This document shows positions 1 to 9,463 of a stretch of 63,547 bases of DNA, piece after piece (positions within the stretch are counted from its first letter, which is position 1; each line of letters starts with the position of its first letter). The translations under genes and the position numbers were made by a program. The notes under the pieces are model-generated. The model ran no database searches and was not told the DNA's origin. It worked only from the letters and a program-made list of their open reading frames with translations. This DNA is from Bacteroidales bacterium (GTDB taxonomy: Bacteria; Bacteroidota; Bacteroidia; Bacteroidales; F082): positions 1 to 63,547 of the forward strand of contig JAFOBJ010000059.1 in the NCBI GenBank assembly GCA_017381865.1, written 5' to 3'.

Positions 1-1718
1 ACTGCTTCTGCGAATTTAGCATCACCTTTTGTTTCCATAGAATAAACTCCTGAGATTGTACGAATAACTGCTTTATAACGTCCTGCTACTTTTTCGCAAG
101 CCATAGAGATTTCGCCTAATGTTGCGCGGCATTTAGCTGCTTCAACTGCTAATTCTAACAAGTTGCCTTCGCCTGTTTCAGCTGCTTTTGTGATAGCTGC
201 TAAGCAACGGTCAACGTCAGCTTGGTTACGTTTAGCGCGTAAGTCGTTGAGACGTTTGATTTGTGATTCGCGAACTGCTGTATTGTCGACTTCGAGAGTT
301 TCGATAGCGTCTTCATGTTCGAGACGGAACTTGTTGATACCAACGATGATTTCGCTGCCAGCGTCGATACGAGCTTGTTTGCGTGCTGCTGCTTCTTCGA
401 TACGCATCTTTGGAAGACCTGTCTCGATAGCTTTTGCCATACCGCCCATAGCTTCGATTTCCATGATGTGTTCCCAAGCTCTGTCGGCGATTTCTTTTGT
501 CAATGATTCAATGTAATATGAACCTGCCCATGGGTCAACAACTCTACATACGTTAGTTTCTTCTTGGATGTAGATTTGAGTGTTACGAGCGATACGTGCT
601 GAGAAGTCTGTAGGAAGAGCGATAGCTTCGTCCAAAGCATTGGTGTGCAATGATTGTGTGTGGCCGAGTGCTGCACCCATAGCTTCGATACATGTACGAG
701 CTACGTTGTTGAATGGGTCTTGTTCTGTTAATGACCAACCTGATGTTTGAGTGTGTGTACGGAGTGCCAATGACTTTTCGCTCTTAGGATTGAAAGTCTT
801 GACGATTTTAGCCCATAACATACGAGCTGCACGCATCTTAGCGATTTCCATGAAGTGGTTCATACCTGAACACCAGAAGAATGAAAGACGTGGTGCGAAA
901 GCGTCGATGTCGAGACCTGATTTAACACCTGTACGGAGATAATCCCAACCGTCAGCCAAAGTGTAAGCCAACTCGATGTCGCATGTAGCACCAGCTTCTT
1001 GCATGTGGTAGCCAGAGATAGAGATTGAGTTGAACTTAGGCATCTTCTTAGAAGTGAATTCGAAGATGTCGGCGATGATACGCATTGAGAACTCAGGTGG
1101 ATAGATATATGTGTTACGAACCATGAATTCTTTCAAGATGTCGTTTTGGATTGTACCTTGAAGTTCTTCGTAGGTAGCGCCTTGTTCCAAAGCAGCGACG
1201 ATGTAGAATGCCAACACTGGCAAAACAGCGCCGTTCATTGTCATAGACACTGACATCTTGTTGAGAGGAATCTGGTCGAATAAGACTTTCATGTCTTCTA
1301 CTGAACAGATACTTACACCAGCTTTACCGACGTCACCCATAACGCGTTCGTGGTCGGCGTCATAGCCACGGTGTGTAGCAAGGTCGAAAGCAACTGACAA
1401 ACCTTTTTGTCCAGCAGCGATGTTACGACGATAGAAAGCATTTGATTCTTCAGCTGTTGAGAAACCTGCATATTGACGGATTGTCCAAGGACGCATCACA
1501 TACATTGTTGAGTATGGTCCGCGGAGATATGGAGCGATACCTGCTGCATAGTTGAGGTGTTCCATGCCTTCGAGTTGTGCTGATGTGTAAGCTGGACGTA
1601 CGTTGATATGTTCAACAGTTTCCCATTCTGGTTTGATACCATTTTTATTTTCCCATTCTTTTGGGTCTTCTGTCTGAGGTATAACGTTGATGTTTATATC
1701 TTTAAAATTTGGCTTCAT
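1..1718 (-). CDS. mutB: Methylmalonyl-CoA mutase large (catalytic) subunit, 3' end cut by window edge
   Basis: The reverse strand reads an open frame from an ATG at 1718 to base 1 without a stop, so the C-terminal part, including the B12-binding domain, lies outside. The translation shows the TIM-barrel substrate domain of the family: [18 protein letters not shown] near the N-terminus, then [12 protein letters not shown] containing the active-site His, and [13 protein letters not shown]. It interconverts methylmalonyl-CoA and succinyl-CoA with adenosylcobalamin, serving propionate formation in Bacteroidota. An AAAGGAG motif sits 6-12 nt before the ATG, unusual here. It begins 15 bp after the small-subunit gene and is surely co-transcribed with it. 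Confidence 0.96.
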   Translation of the reverse strand, partial: MKPNFKDININVIPQTEDPKEWENKNGIKPEWETVEHINVRPAYTSAQLEGMEHLNYAAGIAPYLRGPYSTMYVMRPWTIRQYAGFSTAEESNAFYRRNIAAGQKGLSVAFDLATHRGYDADHERVMGDVGKAGVSICSVEDMKVLFDQIPLNKMSVSMTMNGAVLPVLAFYIVAALEQGATYEELQGTIQNDILKEFMVRNTYIYPPEFSMRIIADIFEFTSKKMPKFNSISISGYHMQEAGATCDIELAYTLADGWDYLRTGVKSGLDIDAFAPRLSFFWCSGMNHFMEIAKMRAARMLWAKIVKTFNPKSEKSLALRTHTQTSGWSLTEQDPFNNVARTCIEAMGAALGHTQSLHTNALDEAIALPTDFSARIARNTQIYIQEETNVCRVVDPWAGSYYIESLTKEIADRAWEHIMEIEAMGGMAKAIETGLPKMRIEEAAARKQARIDAGSEIIVGINKFRLEHEDAIETLEVDNTAVRESQIKRLNDLRAKRNQADVDRCLAAITKAAETGEGNLLELAVEAAKCRATLGEISMACEKVAGRYKAVIRTISGVYSMETKGDAKFAEA

Positions 1719-1733
1719 CGTTTACTCCTTTCT

Positions 1734-3584
1734 TTATTTTGTTATACCTAATTTCTTTTGAAAATCTTGTAATGTCTCTAAGACGTTGCTCTTGACGTGG
1801 ATGAAGTATTCCATACCAGCTGCTTTGAGTACGTCGGCTGTGCCTTCTGGGTTACCAGCCAAAACGACGATAGCTTGGTCTTTAAGAGCTTCGTAAATCT
1901 TGAGAGCGTTGCCTTCGCCGTATTCTTCGTCTGAAGAGCAGATGACAACGATTTCTGGTTTAACTTCCTTAGCTGCTGCGATGCCGTCTTCAACAGTCTT
2001 GAAACCTGCGTTGTCGACAACTTCGAAGCCAGCGCATGCGAAGAAGTTAGATGCGAAGTTAGCTCTTGCTTTAAGCATTGCTAAGTTACCGTATGTCAAC
2101 ATCCATGCTACAGGGCGTTTGTTGCTTTGGCTGTAAACGTCTGTTGCATAACGTAATTGTTCAAATTGTTGAGCGACGCGGTAAGTGACGATTGTATCGA
2201 TTTCTGCGTTTTCGTCGCGACGGCAGTTGGCTTCAAATACCCATGCTTCTGGATTTGACTTCATTGTCTCTGTGAAGTTAGGGAATTGGTTTGTACCGAG
2301 GATGATTTCGCGGCGTGTTGCTACGTTGTTGAGGCGTTTTGTTGCGCTTTCCTTAACCATCTTTTGGATTGTGCCGTTACGCAATGCTGCGAGGTAACCG
2401 CCTTCTTCTTGGATTTGAAGGAATAAGTTCCAAGCTGCTTTTACCAATGAGTCGGTGAGGTTTTCAATGTAATATGAACCTGCTGCTGGGTCAGCGACTT
2501 TGTCGAAGTGTGATTCTTCTTTCAAGATGAGCTGTTGGTTACGAGCGATACGTTCTGCGAACTCTGTTGTTGGTTCGTAAACCATGTCGAATGGAGTTAC
2601 GCTGAATGAGTGAACGCCACCGAGGATAGCTGACATAGAACCTGTTGTTGTACGCAACATATTGACGTAAGAGTCATACAAGCTCATGTTGATTTGTGCG
2701 TTGAAAGCGTGGATGAGCATCTTAGCGTTTTCTTCTTTTGCGCCGAATGCCTTAGCGATGTTTGCCCACAATACTCTGTAAGCACGCATTTTAGCCATTT
2801 CCATGAAATAATTTTGACCTACAGCAACGTTGAAGCGCATCTTAGGAAGTATTTCGTCGATGCTTAAATCTGTGTCTGTTAATTTGTCTAAATATTCAGC
2901 TCCGACCGCCAAAGCGAATGCCATTTCTTGAGCGATAGTAGCACCTGCGTTGGTGAAAACGTGAGCATTGATGCCGATTGTTTGGAAACCAGGCATGTCG
3001 GCTTTTGTCAAAATGTAAGCTAATTCCATGTCTGTGCTTTCAGAGATGAACCATGTGCCGCGACGGATGTAACGTGTCAATGGGTCATAGTTCAAAGAAC
3101 CGCGTAATTCAGGGATTCTTGAAAGCTGTTCCAAAAGTGGCAAATGATATTTGTTGTTGTAGAAACTCAACTCGACTTCTTTAGCGTTGATGCCGTTGAG
3201 CAATGCTGAGATTTCGAGGTCGGTGTAGAGTTTGTCGTATTCTAAACGGAATGTGATAGCGTTTGCGCCTCTTGAGATAGCGTCTAATGCTTTTTCGTTA
3301 GCAGCTTTGCAGTCAGTAACGTTGATGTCTTGGCAGATTAACCATTCGTTACCTTTTGTCTTGTTGCCGCGAACGTATGGGAACTGGTTAGGTTCCACGT
3401 TGTTCCATGTGATTGAATTGAGGTTTTCAGCACGGTAGTAAGGTCTTACTGAGAAACCTTCAGCTGTTTTCCAGACAAGTTTCTTGTCGTAATCAGCTCC
3501 CTTGAGGTCTTTTTGAATCACTGCTTCCCATTGTTCAGTGCTTACCTGTGGGAATTCTTCAAAAAGTTTTTTAGTGTTACTCAT
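1734..3584 (-). CDS. mutA: Methylmalonyl-CoA mutase small subunit
   Basis: A 616-residue protein homologous to the large subunit, with the paired motifs INAHVFTNAGA and DPAAGSYYIENLTDS. The C-terminal Rossmann-like domain (from about residue 480) lacks the DxHxxG cobalamin motif, as expected for the non-catalytic small subunit of the heterodimeric enzyme. It pairs with the gene just downstream. The start at 3584 follows a leader of about 50 nt from a TATTTTTG -7 box at 3644-3651. Confidence 0.96.
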   Translation of the reverse strand: MSNTKKLFEEFPQVSTEQWEAVIQKDLKGADYDKKLVWKTAEGFSVRPYYRAENLNSITWNNVEPNQFPYVRGNKTKGNEWLICQDINVTDCKAANEKALDAISRGANAITFRLEYDKLYTDLEISALLNGINAKEVELSFYNNKYHLPLLEQLSRIPELRGSLNYDPLTRYIRRGTWFISESTDMELAYILTKADMPGFQTIGINAHVFTNAGATIAQEMAFALAVGAEYLDKLTDTDLSIDEILPKMRFNVAVGQNYFMEMAKMRAYRVLWANIAKAFGAKEENAKMLIHAFNAQINMSLYDSYVNMLRTTTGSMSAILGGVHSFSVTPFDMVYEPTTEFAERIARNQQLILKEESHFDKVADPAAGSYYIENLTDSLVKAAWNLFLQIQEEGGYLAALRNGTIQKMVKESATKRLNNVATRREIILGTNQFPNFTETMKSNPEAWVFEANCRRDENAEIDTIVTYRVAQQFEQLRYATDVYSQSNKRPVAWMLTYGNLAMLKARANFASNFFACAGFEVVDNAGFKTVEDGIAAAKEVKPEIVVICSSDEEYGEGNALKIYEALKDQAIVVLAGNPEGTADVLKAAGMEYFIHVKSNVLETLQDFQKKLGITK

Positions 3585-3643
3585 ATCTTTTATGTTAAAA
3601 AATTATTGATTTTCTTGAATGTTAAGATTATTTATTCAAAATA

Positions 3644-3651
3644 CAAAAATA
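3644..3651 (-). promoter_or_regulatory. -7 box of the mutAB promoter
   Basis: On the minus strand this reads TATTTTTG, matching the Bacteroidota -7 consensus TAnnTTTG. A TTG at 3670-3672 lies 18 nt upstream, the right distance for a -33 element. That TTG touches the edge of the 52-bp direct repeat. Confidence 0.6.
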
Positions 3652-3670
3652 ATGGAAAAATCTTTATTTC

Positions 3671-3722
3671 AAACAAAATACCTAATAAATAATATAGCGA
3701 ATTTTTATTGCTGAAAAATGAT
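3671..3722 (+). repeat. 52-bp direct repeat, left copy flanking the DUF4143 ATPase gene
   Basis: These 52 bases match 5244-5295 with one difference (T at 3695, C at 5268). The two copies lie directly outside the ATPase gene and its promoter. In this copy the sequence after the repeat is unrelated to that after the right copy. Confidence 0.9.
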
Positions 3723-3740
3723 GGCTCCCCTATATGAAAT

Positions 3741-5117
3741 CTACTCGTTGTGTACAATCGTTGGTATCATCGAAACAGCATAAAGCGGACAAATGTACAA
3801 ATGTTTAGTGGTATTTGTGTCGTTGTCATTATAATCAAGACTGCCAAAATTTTCCAAAGAACATCTGACGGCTTTGGTTAATTTTTTATCTTTCATAAAC
3901 ATCCATAAACTTTTCATACCACCTTGAGTTCCAGCCTTTATCTCGATTGGAAGCACTCCTTGTATGTGCCCTGTTATATAATCAACTTCAGCTTGTGAAT
4001 TCTTCGACTGACGAGTCCAATAAAACAACTCATGTCGCATATTAGGAGTTTGATAACGTAGAATCTCAAGACCAGCAACGAGCTCTGCCATAGGACCTTT
4101 GTTAACTAAATCTGTAGCATTTGCTGTAAGAATTTGCGATGTTATTGAAATAGTATTCCCCAATTCCATACTTAACAATCTTAGCATGAGACCTGGGTCT
4201 AGAAGCAGTATTTTTCTGTACGAGTTATCAGCTTCGCTACCTAATGGCAGTCCGTTGGCATTCGTACTGGTAACAGGAATAAGTATCCCAGCTAATATCA
4301 GCATTTCAAGAGCTTTTTTGACAGCTTCGGTTTTATAGTCGCCAACTTGAGAGTAAACAAATTTCTTGCTCATCTGAACAGCTGCACTCCGCATAGTTTG
4401 GCGCAGAAGCATCGGATCTGCTTTTTTTCTGTATTTTGGAAAATCATCTTCGTAACTTATTATTATGTCGTCTTGTACTTCTTGACATTGAAGATAATCG
4501 TGAGTATCAACCCATTTTGCAACAACTTCTGGCATGCCTCCGACAAGCATGTAAGTCCTCAAAAGTTGAATCAATTTATCGTGTAATGGTTTGGATAATG
4601 GCTCAAATTGTGATGCCTGATTGCGAAAATTAAGAAGAATATCTTCGCCATTGGCTTTCAAAAATTCATCAAATGTCATTGGATGCATGAAGATAGAATG
4701 AATACGACCAACTCCGAATGTGGGCAATTCTTCTAATGCAAATTCTAATAATGAACCCGCAGCAATGACATGTAAATCAGGCATGTCTTCTTTAAAAAAA
4801 CGTAATGACATTATCGCTTCACGGCACATTTGAATCTCATCTAAAAACAATAATGTCTCGCCAGCTTTTATTGCCTTGCCACTTATTGCTGATATCTGTG
4901 ACACTATGCGAGTTACATCCAAATTGTCTTGAAATAAAATTTTGTACTCTGGTTGTTTTTCAAAATTTACTTCCACATATGTTTTGAAACTTTCTCCTAA
5001 ATGTCTGACGGCCGTAGATTTTCCTACTTGACGCGCTCCTCTTAACAGAACAGGTTTGTGATCATTACGAGAAGCCCATTCTGATAAATATGTGTCAATA
5101 ATTCGTTTGTAATACAT
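3741..5117 (-). CDS. AAA_14/DUF4143 family ATPase
   Basis: A 458-residue protein. The start chosen is MYYKRIID at 5117; an in-frame ATG at 5171 would lie upstream of the -7 box at 5145. The N-terminal AAA domain has Walker A GARQVGKST and Walker B LLFLDEIQ. The C-terminal DUF4143 part ends in a PDDEXK-nuclease-like core (AEVDYI, then PIEIKAG). Such proteins are abundant in Bacteroidota genomes and turn over quickly; their function is unknown. This copy carries its own promoter and is enclosed by a 52-bp direct repeat, which suggests recent acquisition. Confidence 0.9.
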   Translation of the reverse strand: MYYKRIIDTYLSEWASRNDHKPVLLRGARQVGKSTAVRHLGESFKTYVEVNFEKQPEYKILFQDNLDVTRIVSQISAISGKAIKAGETLLFLDEIQMCREAIMSLRFFKEDMPDLHVIAAGSLLEFALEELPTFGVGRIHSIFMHPMTFDEFLKANGEDILLNFRNQASQFEPLSKPLHDKLIQLLRTYMLVGGMPEVVAKWVDTHDYLQCQEVQDDIIISYEDDFPKYRKKADPMLLRQTMRSAAVQMSKKFVYSQVGDYKTEAVKKALEMLILAGILIPVTSTNANGLPLGSEADNSYRKILLLDPGLMLRLLSMELGNTISITSQILTANATDLVNKGPMAELVAGLEILRYQTPNMRHELFYWTRQSKNSQAEVDYITGHIQGVLPIEIKAGTQGGMKSLWMFMKDKKLTKAVRCSLENFGSLDYNDNDTNTTKHLYICPLYAVSMIPTIVHNE

Positions 5118-5144
5118 CACCTGATTAAATTTAAATTTTAAATG

Positions 5145-5152
5145 CAAAGATA
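5145..5152 (-). promoter_or_regulatory. -7 box of the DUF4143 ATPase gene
   Basis: The minus strand reads TATCTTTG, 28 nt before the chosen ATG at 5117. It lies inside the repeat-bounded segment, so the unit brings its own promoter. Confidence 0.6.
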
Positions 5153-5243
5153 CTTTATAAATATTATCCAAACAAATAATTTATTTAAAAAAATAAAAAT
5201 CCAAAGATATATTTTTATAAATTATGATATTTTCCAAATAAAA

Positions 5244-5295
5244 AAACAAAATACCTAATAAATAATACAGCGAATTTTTATTGCTGAAAAATGAT
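5244..5295 (+). repeat. 52-bp direct repeat, right copy
   Basis: Near-identical to 3671-3722 (51 of 52 bases). It ends immediately before the TATTTTTG -7 box of the next gene (5296-5303), so it includes that promoter's -33 region. Confidence 0.9.
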
Positions 5296-5303
5296 TATTT
5301 TTG
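5296..5303 (+). promoter_or_regulatory. -7 box of the T9SS beta-helix gene
   Basis: TATTTTTG, 22 nt before the ATG at 5326, giving a very short leader. Confidence 0.6.
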
Positions 5304-5325
5304 TAAAATAAATTTGAGTTTTCTG

Positions 5326-6930
5326 ATGAAAAAAATATTAGTATCAATAATATTATTATTTCCTTTTTTGCTAAAATCTCAGACGATGGAAGTCTCTGGT
5401 ATTCAAGAAGGATTATGGAATTGCGATACTGTATTGGTCATTAAAGACGTCATCGTTCCTGAAGATAAGTCGCTGACAATTTCCGAAGGAACTCGCATTA
5501 TTTTCAAAGATTATTTCAGCATAATAGTAAATGGCTCTTTTAAGGCTCTCGGTAGCGAGACGGATTCCATCTATTTCACCGCCCGCGATACCACAGGTTT
5601 CTTCAATTGGAAAAAAGGGAAAGGCGGCTGGAACGGACTCGTCTTGCAAAATACAAAAGACACCGTGATTTTGGATTATTGCCATTTCTCCTTCGGAAAA
5701 TCGGTCAACGGTAATAGTAGAGACGTCACCCCTGTGGCGTCTCAAAACTTCGGCGGCGCATTAAGAATCTGTAATTCAATCGTAAACATCAGTAATTCCA
5801 CATTTTATCATAATCTCACCGATTCAAAAGGCGGCGCTCTTTACGCAGAGCATTCTTTGGTAAAAATCGCGAATTGTGAAGTTGACTCTAACTTCGGTTT
5901 TAATGAAGAAGGCGTGTATATGCATGGCGCAGGTTTTCAGTTCAGTAATTGCGATGTGGAAATGGAAGATATGTATTTCCATGATAATTACTGCGCTAAC
6001 TGTTATGGCGGCGGTGCTAATTTCGACAGCTGCAACGTTTATGTCAACAATGCTATTTTTGAAGATAATTACGCCGTCAATGCTGCGGGGATGGGAATTC
6101 AACGTAGCAATGATTATGATGTGAAGATTTATAATTGTTTGTTTAATAATAATATATCTTATCATTATGGTGGTGCGATGGCGATGGCGACGTCATCTCC
6201 TTTGATACAGAATGTCACCATGACAAACAACTACACCATCGCTGCTGGTGGCGGGGCGATGCAGTTTTATAGCGAGGCGCGTCCTGTGTTTAAAAATTGC
6301 ATCATCTGGGGTAACGATTGGTACGGCGAACACAACGCCATTTCCGACGGCTCGCAGATTTTCGTCTGGGGCAGCGACTGCGCTCCTGAGTTCTACAACT
6401 CTATTTTGCAAGGCGGATATAAAGAAATTCACGGAAATTCGAGCATCGCGGTTTACGACACCGCCACGATGTTCGACAGCGACCCGATGTTTGTCGATAT
6501 TCAAAATCGTGATTTCCATCTTCTATCTGGAAGCCCGGCAATAAATAACGGAAGTATTGATATTGAAGGTGTTCCATCAAAAGATTTATCAGGAAATCCT
6601 AGAATTGTCGGCAACAGAATTGATATTGGTTGCTACGAATCAGTTGTTACTTCCTTAAAAGAAATTAACCATAAAAATATTAACATTTATCCTAATCCGA
6701 TAAATCAGAATTCTATATGTGAATTTTTATTAAGAAATACATCTAACGTAAATGTTAAAATATATAATCCAAATGCTTCGTTAATATTCATTAAGAATTA
6801 CGGAAAAATGCAGCCAGGAATGAATAAAATTCATATGTCTGACTTCATAAAATCGTTGAAAAAAAATAATGTTTATTTATTGAATATTGAGTCAGAAGAA
6901 GAAACAAAAAATATTAAATTTGTATACTAA
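5326..6930 (+). CDS. Secreted right-handed beta-helix protein with T9SS type A sorting domain
   Basis: A 534-residue protein. The start at 5326 gives MKKILVSIILLFPFLLKSQ, a clean signal peptide; a longer TTG-started frame would run through the -7 box. The middle has parallel beta-helix repeats of the choice-of-anchor/polymorphic outer membrane type (NSTFYHN, NCLFNNN, NCIIWGN). The last roughly 80 residues form a sorting domain starting INIYPNPI, so it should cross the outer membrane through T9SS and be surface-anchored. Residues SRDVTPVAS are encoded by a dispersed hairpin repeat (5717-5743), apparently an in-frame insertion. The ligand is unknown. Confidence 0.85.
   Translation: MKKILVSIILLFPFLLKSQTMEVSGIQEGLWNCDTVLVIKDVIVPEDKSLTISEGTRIIFKDYFSIIVNGSFKALGSETDSIYFTARDTTGFFNWKKGKGGWNGLVLQNTKDTVILDYCHFSFGKSVNGNSRDVTPVASQNFGGALRICNSIVNISNSTFYHNLTDSKGGALYAEHSLVKIANCEVDSNFGFNEEGVYMHGAGFQFSNCDVEMEDMYFHDNYCANCYGGGANFDSCNVYVNNAIFEDNYAVNAAGMGIQRSNDYDVKIYNCLFNNNISYHYGGAMAMATSSPLIQNVTMTNNYTIAAGGGAMQFYSEARPVFKNCIIWGNDWYGEHNAISDGSQIFVWGSDCAPEFYNSILQGGYKEIHGNSSIAVYDTATMFDSDPMFVDIQNRDFHLLSGSPAINNGSIDIEGVPSKDLSGNPRIVGNRIDIGCYESVVTSLKEINHKNINIYPNPINQNSICEFLLRNTSNVNVKIYNPNASLIFIKNYGKMQPGMNKIHMSDFIKSLKKNNVYLLNIESEEETKNIKFVY
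5717..5743 (+). repeat. GTAGAGACG hairpin repeat, intragenic copy
   Basis: A 27-nt imperfect palindrome (AGACGTCAC, loop CCCT, GTGGCGTCT) that forms a 9-bp stem with one G-U pair. Its reverse complement nearly equals the two tandem copies at 23087-23140. Here it is read in frame within the beta-helix gene. Confidence 0.75.
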
Positions 6931-6964
6931 TTATGAATTGTGCATTATGAATTATGCATTAAAT
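6930..6964 (+). repeat. Heptamer array (ATTATGA family)
   Basis: Five consecutive 7-bp units: ATTATGA, ATTGTGC, ATTATGA, ATTATGC, ATTAAAT. It starts on the last base of the upstream stop codon and fills the gap to the next gene. The same words recur at 9429, 24505 and 63341. Confidence 0.8.
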
Positions 6965-6972
6965 TAAGAATT

Positions 6973-9429
6973 ATGAAAAATAACATTTTTAAAAACAAAC
7001 AATTTCTAGGTATCTTATTCGCTATCATTGCGTTTGCAGCGATAACTTTGATTTATTTCTCTCCAATTCTTGAAGGCAAGAGAATTAAACAGCATGACAT
7101 TGAAATGTATAAAGGCATGGCTCAGGAAATCAATGATTTCCGTGATGAGACAGGTGAACAGTCGCTATGGACAAACTCGATGTTCGGTGGTATGCCAGCA
7201 TGGAATATTGGTGTGCAACAGAATAGTAATCTCATGACTTATGTTCAGAAAATCATAGGCTTAGGATTTCCAAGTCCGATAATGTCGGTTTTCATCAGCA
7301 TGTTGGGATTTTTCATATTGTTGCTTGTTTTGGAATGTAAGATATGGGTTAGTTTTATCGGTGCGCTGGCTTATGGTTTTACCTCGTATCTCTTCATCGT
7401 CATGGGCGCAGGTCATAATTCAAAAGCAGTCGCTATGGCTTATATGGCTCCCGTAATTGCCGGTATAATAATGACTTACAAAGGAAAATATCTCTGGGGA
7501 GCAGTCCTTACCGCAATATCGCTCGCACTCGAAATCAGAGCTGGTCACATCCAAATCACATATTATCTATTTATGATTGTGTTGATTATGGTCATTGCGG
7601 AATTCATAGAAACAATAAAAACTAAAAAATATTTAGAATTCTGTAATGCGAGCGCAATACTTGTCGTGGTGGCGATATTGGCTGTAATGACAAGCTGTGT
7701 AACACTTTATGCTAATTACGAATTTGGCAAAGAAACGATGCGTGGCAAACCTGTCTTGACAGAAAATGTTGGAAATCAGACTCGTGGACTCGATAGAGAT
7801 TATGTTACACAATGGAGCTACGGCATTGGCGAGACTTGGAGCTTGATGATTCCGAATGCAAAAGGCGGAGCATCTGCTTATATAGGAAACGATAATCCTG
7901 CATTGCAAAACGCCGATCCTCGCTTCCGCTCAACTATTGCTCAAAACAACGCTTATTGGGGCGACCAGCCTGGAACAAGCGGCCCTGTTTATGTCGGCGC
8001 AATAGTTTGCTTCCTCTTCGTTCTCGGACTTTTCGTGGTGAAAGGAAAGATAAAATGGGTCTTGCTTGCAGCTACAATCCTTTCAATATTATTGAGTTGG
8101 GGTAAAAACTTCATGGGCTTCACCGACTTCTTCCTCGATTATTTCCCATTGTATAATAAGTTCAGAGCAGTCTCAATGACGCTCGTCATCGTAGAGGTTT
8201 GTATGCCAATTCTCGCATTCCTCGCTCTCGCAGAAGTGATGAAAAATCCTGAAATATTGAAGAAAAATATGTATTATCTTTACATATCTTTCGGATTAAC
8301 AGCAGGTTTGTGCTTGTTGTTCTACATCGTTCCTAATGTTTTCTTCAACTTCCTTAGCCAAAGCGAAGCAGCTCAGTTCGCTCAATTAAGCAGCGGAAAA
8401 GACGGCGCAATTTATCAAATGCTTGCTAGTGAAATTGAAAAAGTTCGCATTGCGATATTCCAAAAAGACGCAATCAGAAGCTTCTTGTTTATTACAGCTG
8501 CAGCTATATTGTTGATACTCAATATTAATGTTAAGAAGCAAAATAATTTGGTGTTTGCAATACTTGCTGTCTTGGTCGTTGCGGATATGTTCCCAATAAA
8601 CAAACGTTATCTCAATGATGATAATTTTATCGACAAACGTCGTTTCGAAAAGCCTTTCGCAATGTCAGCGATAGATAAACAGATTTTACAAGATAATAGC
8701 TTGAATTACAGAGTGATGGATTTGACAAAAAATACATTCAACGATGCAAGTACTTCTTATTTCCATAAATCTATCGGAGGTTATCATGGAGCAAAACTTC
8801 GTCGTTATCAAGACATTATCAATCATTATTTGAGTGGTAATAAAGTTGGTGGAGATTCTTTCTGGAAAGTGCTTAACATGTTGAATACCAAATATGTAAT
8901 TCACGCACAAAAAGATAACAAACCTGGAGTGATGAGAAATCCTAATGCTTTTGGAAATGCTTGGATTGTCTCGAATATCGACTGGGTTTCTACTCCAAAT
9001 GAAGAAATTAAAGCTATTGAAAATACAGATGTTAAGACAACGGCAATTGTTAATGATGAGTTTAGAAATGTTATCGGCGACTTCAAGCCGTCAGTATCTA
9101 AAGGAACAATTCAATTGGCTTCATATAAGCCTAACGAATTGATTTACAATTTTAATTCATCAAAAGACGAGTTGGTCGTTTTCTCAGAAATTTGGACAAG
9201 CAAAGGTTGGACAATGTGGATTGATGGAAACGAAACTCCTTTGATTAGAGCTGATTATATTTTGAGAGCAGCTGTCGTTCCTGCTGGAAATCATGAGATT
9301 ATGATGCGCTACGAACCTAAGGTCTGGAAAGTCGGTAACACAATTCAATTAGTTTCATCATTAATCTTAATCTTAGGATTATTAGCTGCAATCTTCGTAA
9401 CTTACAAGAAATCAGCATCAAAACAATAA
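6973..9429 (+). CDS. YfhO family multispanning membrane protein (putative GT-C glycosyltransferase)
   Basis: An 818-residue integral membrane protein with roughly a dozen hydrophobic helices. One comes at the N-terminus (FLGILFAIIAFAAITLIYF) and a last one before the C-terminus. The segment between them ends in a soluble region with a beta-rich WTSKGWTMWIDG stretch. YfhO proteins are linked in Firmicutes to extracytoplasmic glycosylation of teichoic acids; the Bacteroidota members are uncharacterised. The start at 6973 (MKNNIFKN) is preferred over one 33 nt earlier inside the heptamer array. It leads into a glycan gene cluster. Confidence 0.85.
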   Translation: MKNNIFKNKQFLGILFAIIAFAAITLIYFSPILEGKRIKQHDIEMYKGMAQEINDFRDETGEQSLWTNSMFGGMPAWNIGVQQNSNLMTYVQKIIGLGFPSPIMSVFISMLGFFILLLVLECKIWVSFIGALAYGFTSYLFIVMGAGHNSKAVAMAYMAPVIAGIIMTYKGKYLWGAVLTAISLALEIRAGHIQITYYLFMIVLIMVIAEFIETIKTKKYLEFCNASAILVVVAILAVMTSCVTLYANYEFGKETMRGKPVLTENVGNQTRGLDRDYVTQWSYGIGETWSLMIPNAKGGASAYIGNDNPALQNADPRFRSTIAQNNAYWGDQPGTSGPVYVGAIVCFLFVLGLFVVKGKIKWVLLAATILSILLSWGKNFMGFTDFFLDYFPLYNKFRAVSMTLVIVEVCMPILAFLALAEVMKNPEILKKNMYYLYISFGLTAGLCLLFYIVPNVFFNFLSQSEAAQFAQLSSGKDGAIYQMLASEIEKVRIAIFQKDAIRSFLFITAAAILLILNINVKKQNNLVFAILAVLVVADMFPINKRYLNDDNFIDKRRFEKPFAMSAIDKQILQDNSLNYRVMDLTKNTFNDASTSYFHKSIGGYHGAKLRRYQDIINHYLSGNKVGGDSFWKVLNMLNTKYVIHAQKDNKPGVMRNPNAFGNAWIVSNIDWVSTPNEEIKAIENTDVKTTAIVNDEFRNVIGDFKPSVSKGTIQLASYKPNELIYNFNSSKDELVVFSEIWTSKGWTMWIDGNETPLIRADYILRAAVVPAGNHEIMMRYEPKVWKVGNTIQLVSSLILILGLLAAIFVTYKKSASKQ

Positions 9430-9463
9430 TTATGCATTATGCATTAAGAATTATGAATTGAAA
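9429..9463 (+). repeat. Heptamer array (ATTATGC family)
   Basis: Units ATTATGC, ATTATGC, ATTAAGA, ATTATGA, ATTGAAA. It begins on the last base of the YfhO stop codon and ends on the first base of the next start codon, so the whole intergenic region is the array. Confidence 0.8.

Noticed and set aside
3741-5117. DUF4143 ATPase as a transposase or toxin-antitoxin member
   Set aside because: It has no transposase motifs or terminal inverted repeats, and no small partner gene lies next to it. The direct repeats alone do not make it an insertion sequence.
5281-5325. Upstream TTG start for the beta-helix gene
   Set aside because: It would translate the -7 box and add 15 residues before a normal signal peptide.
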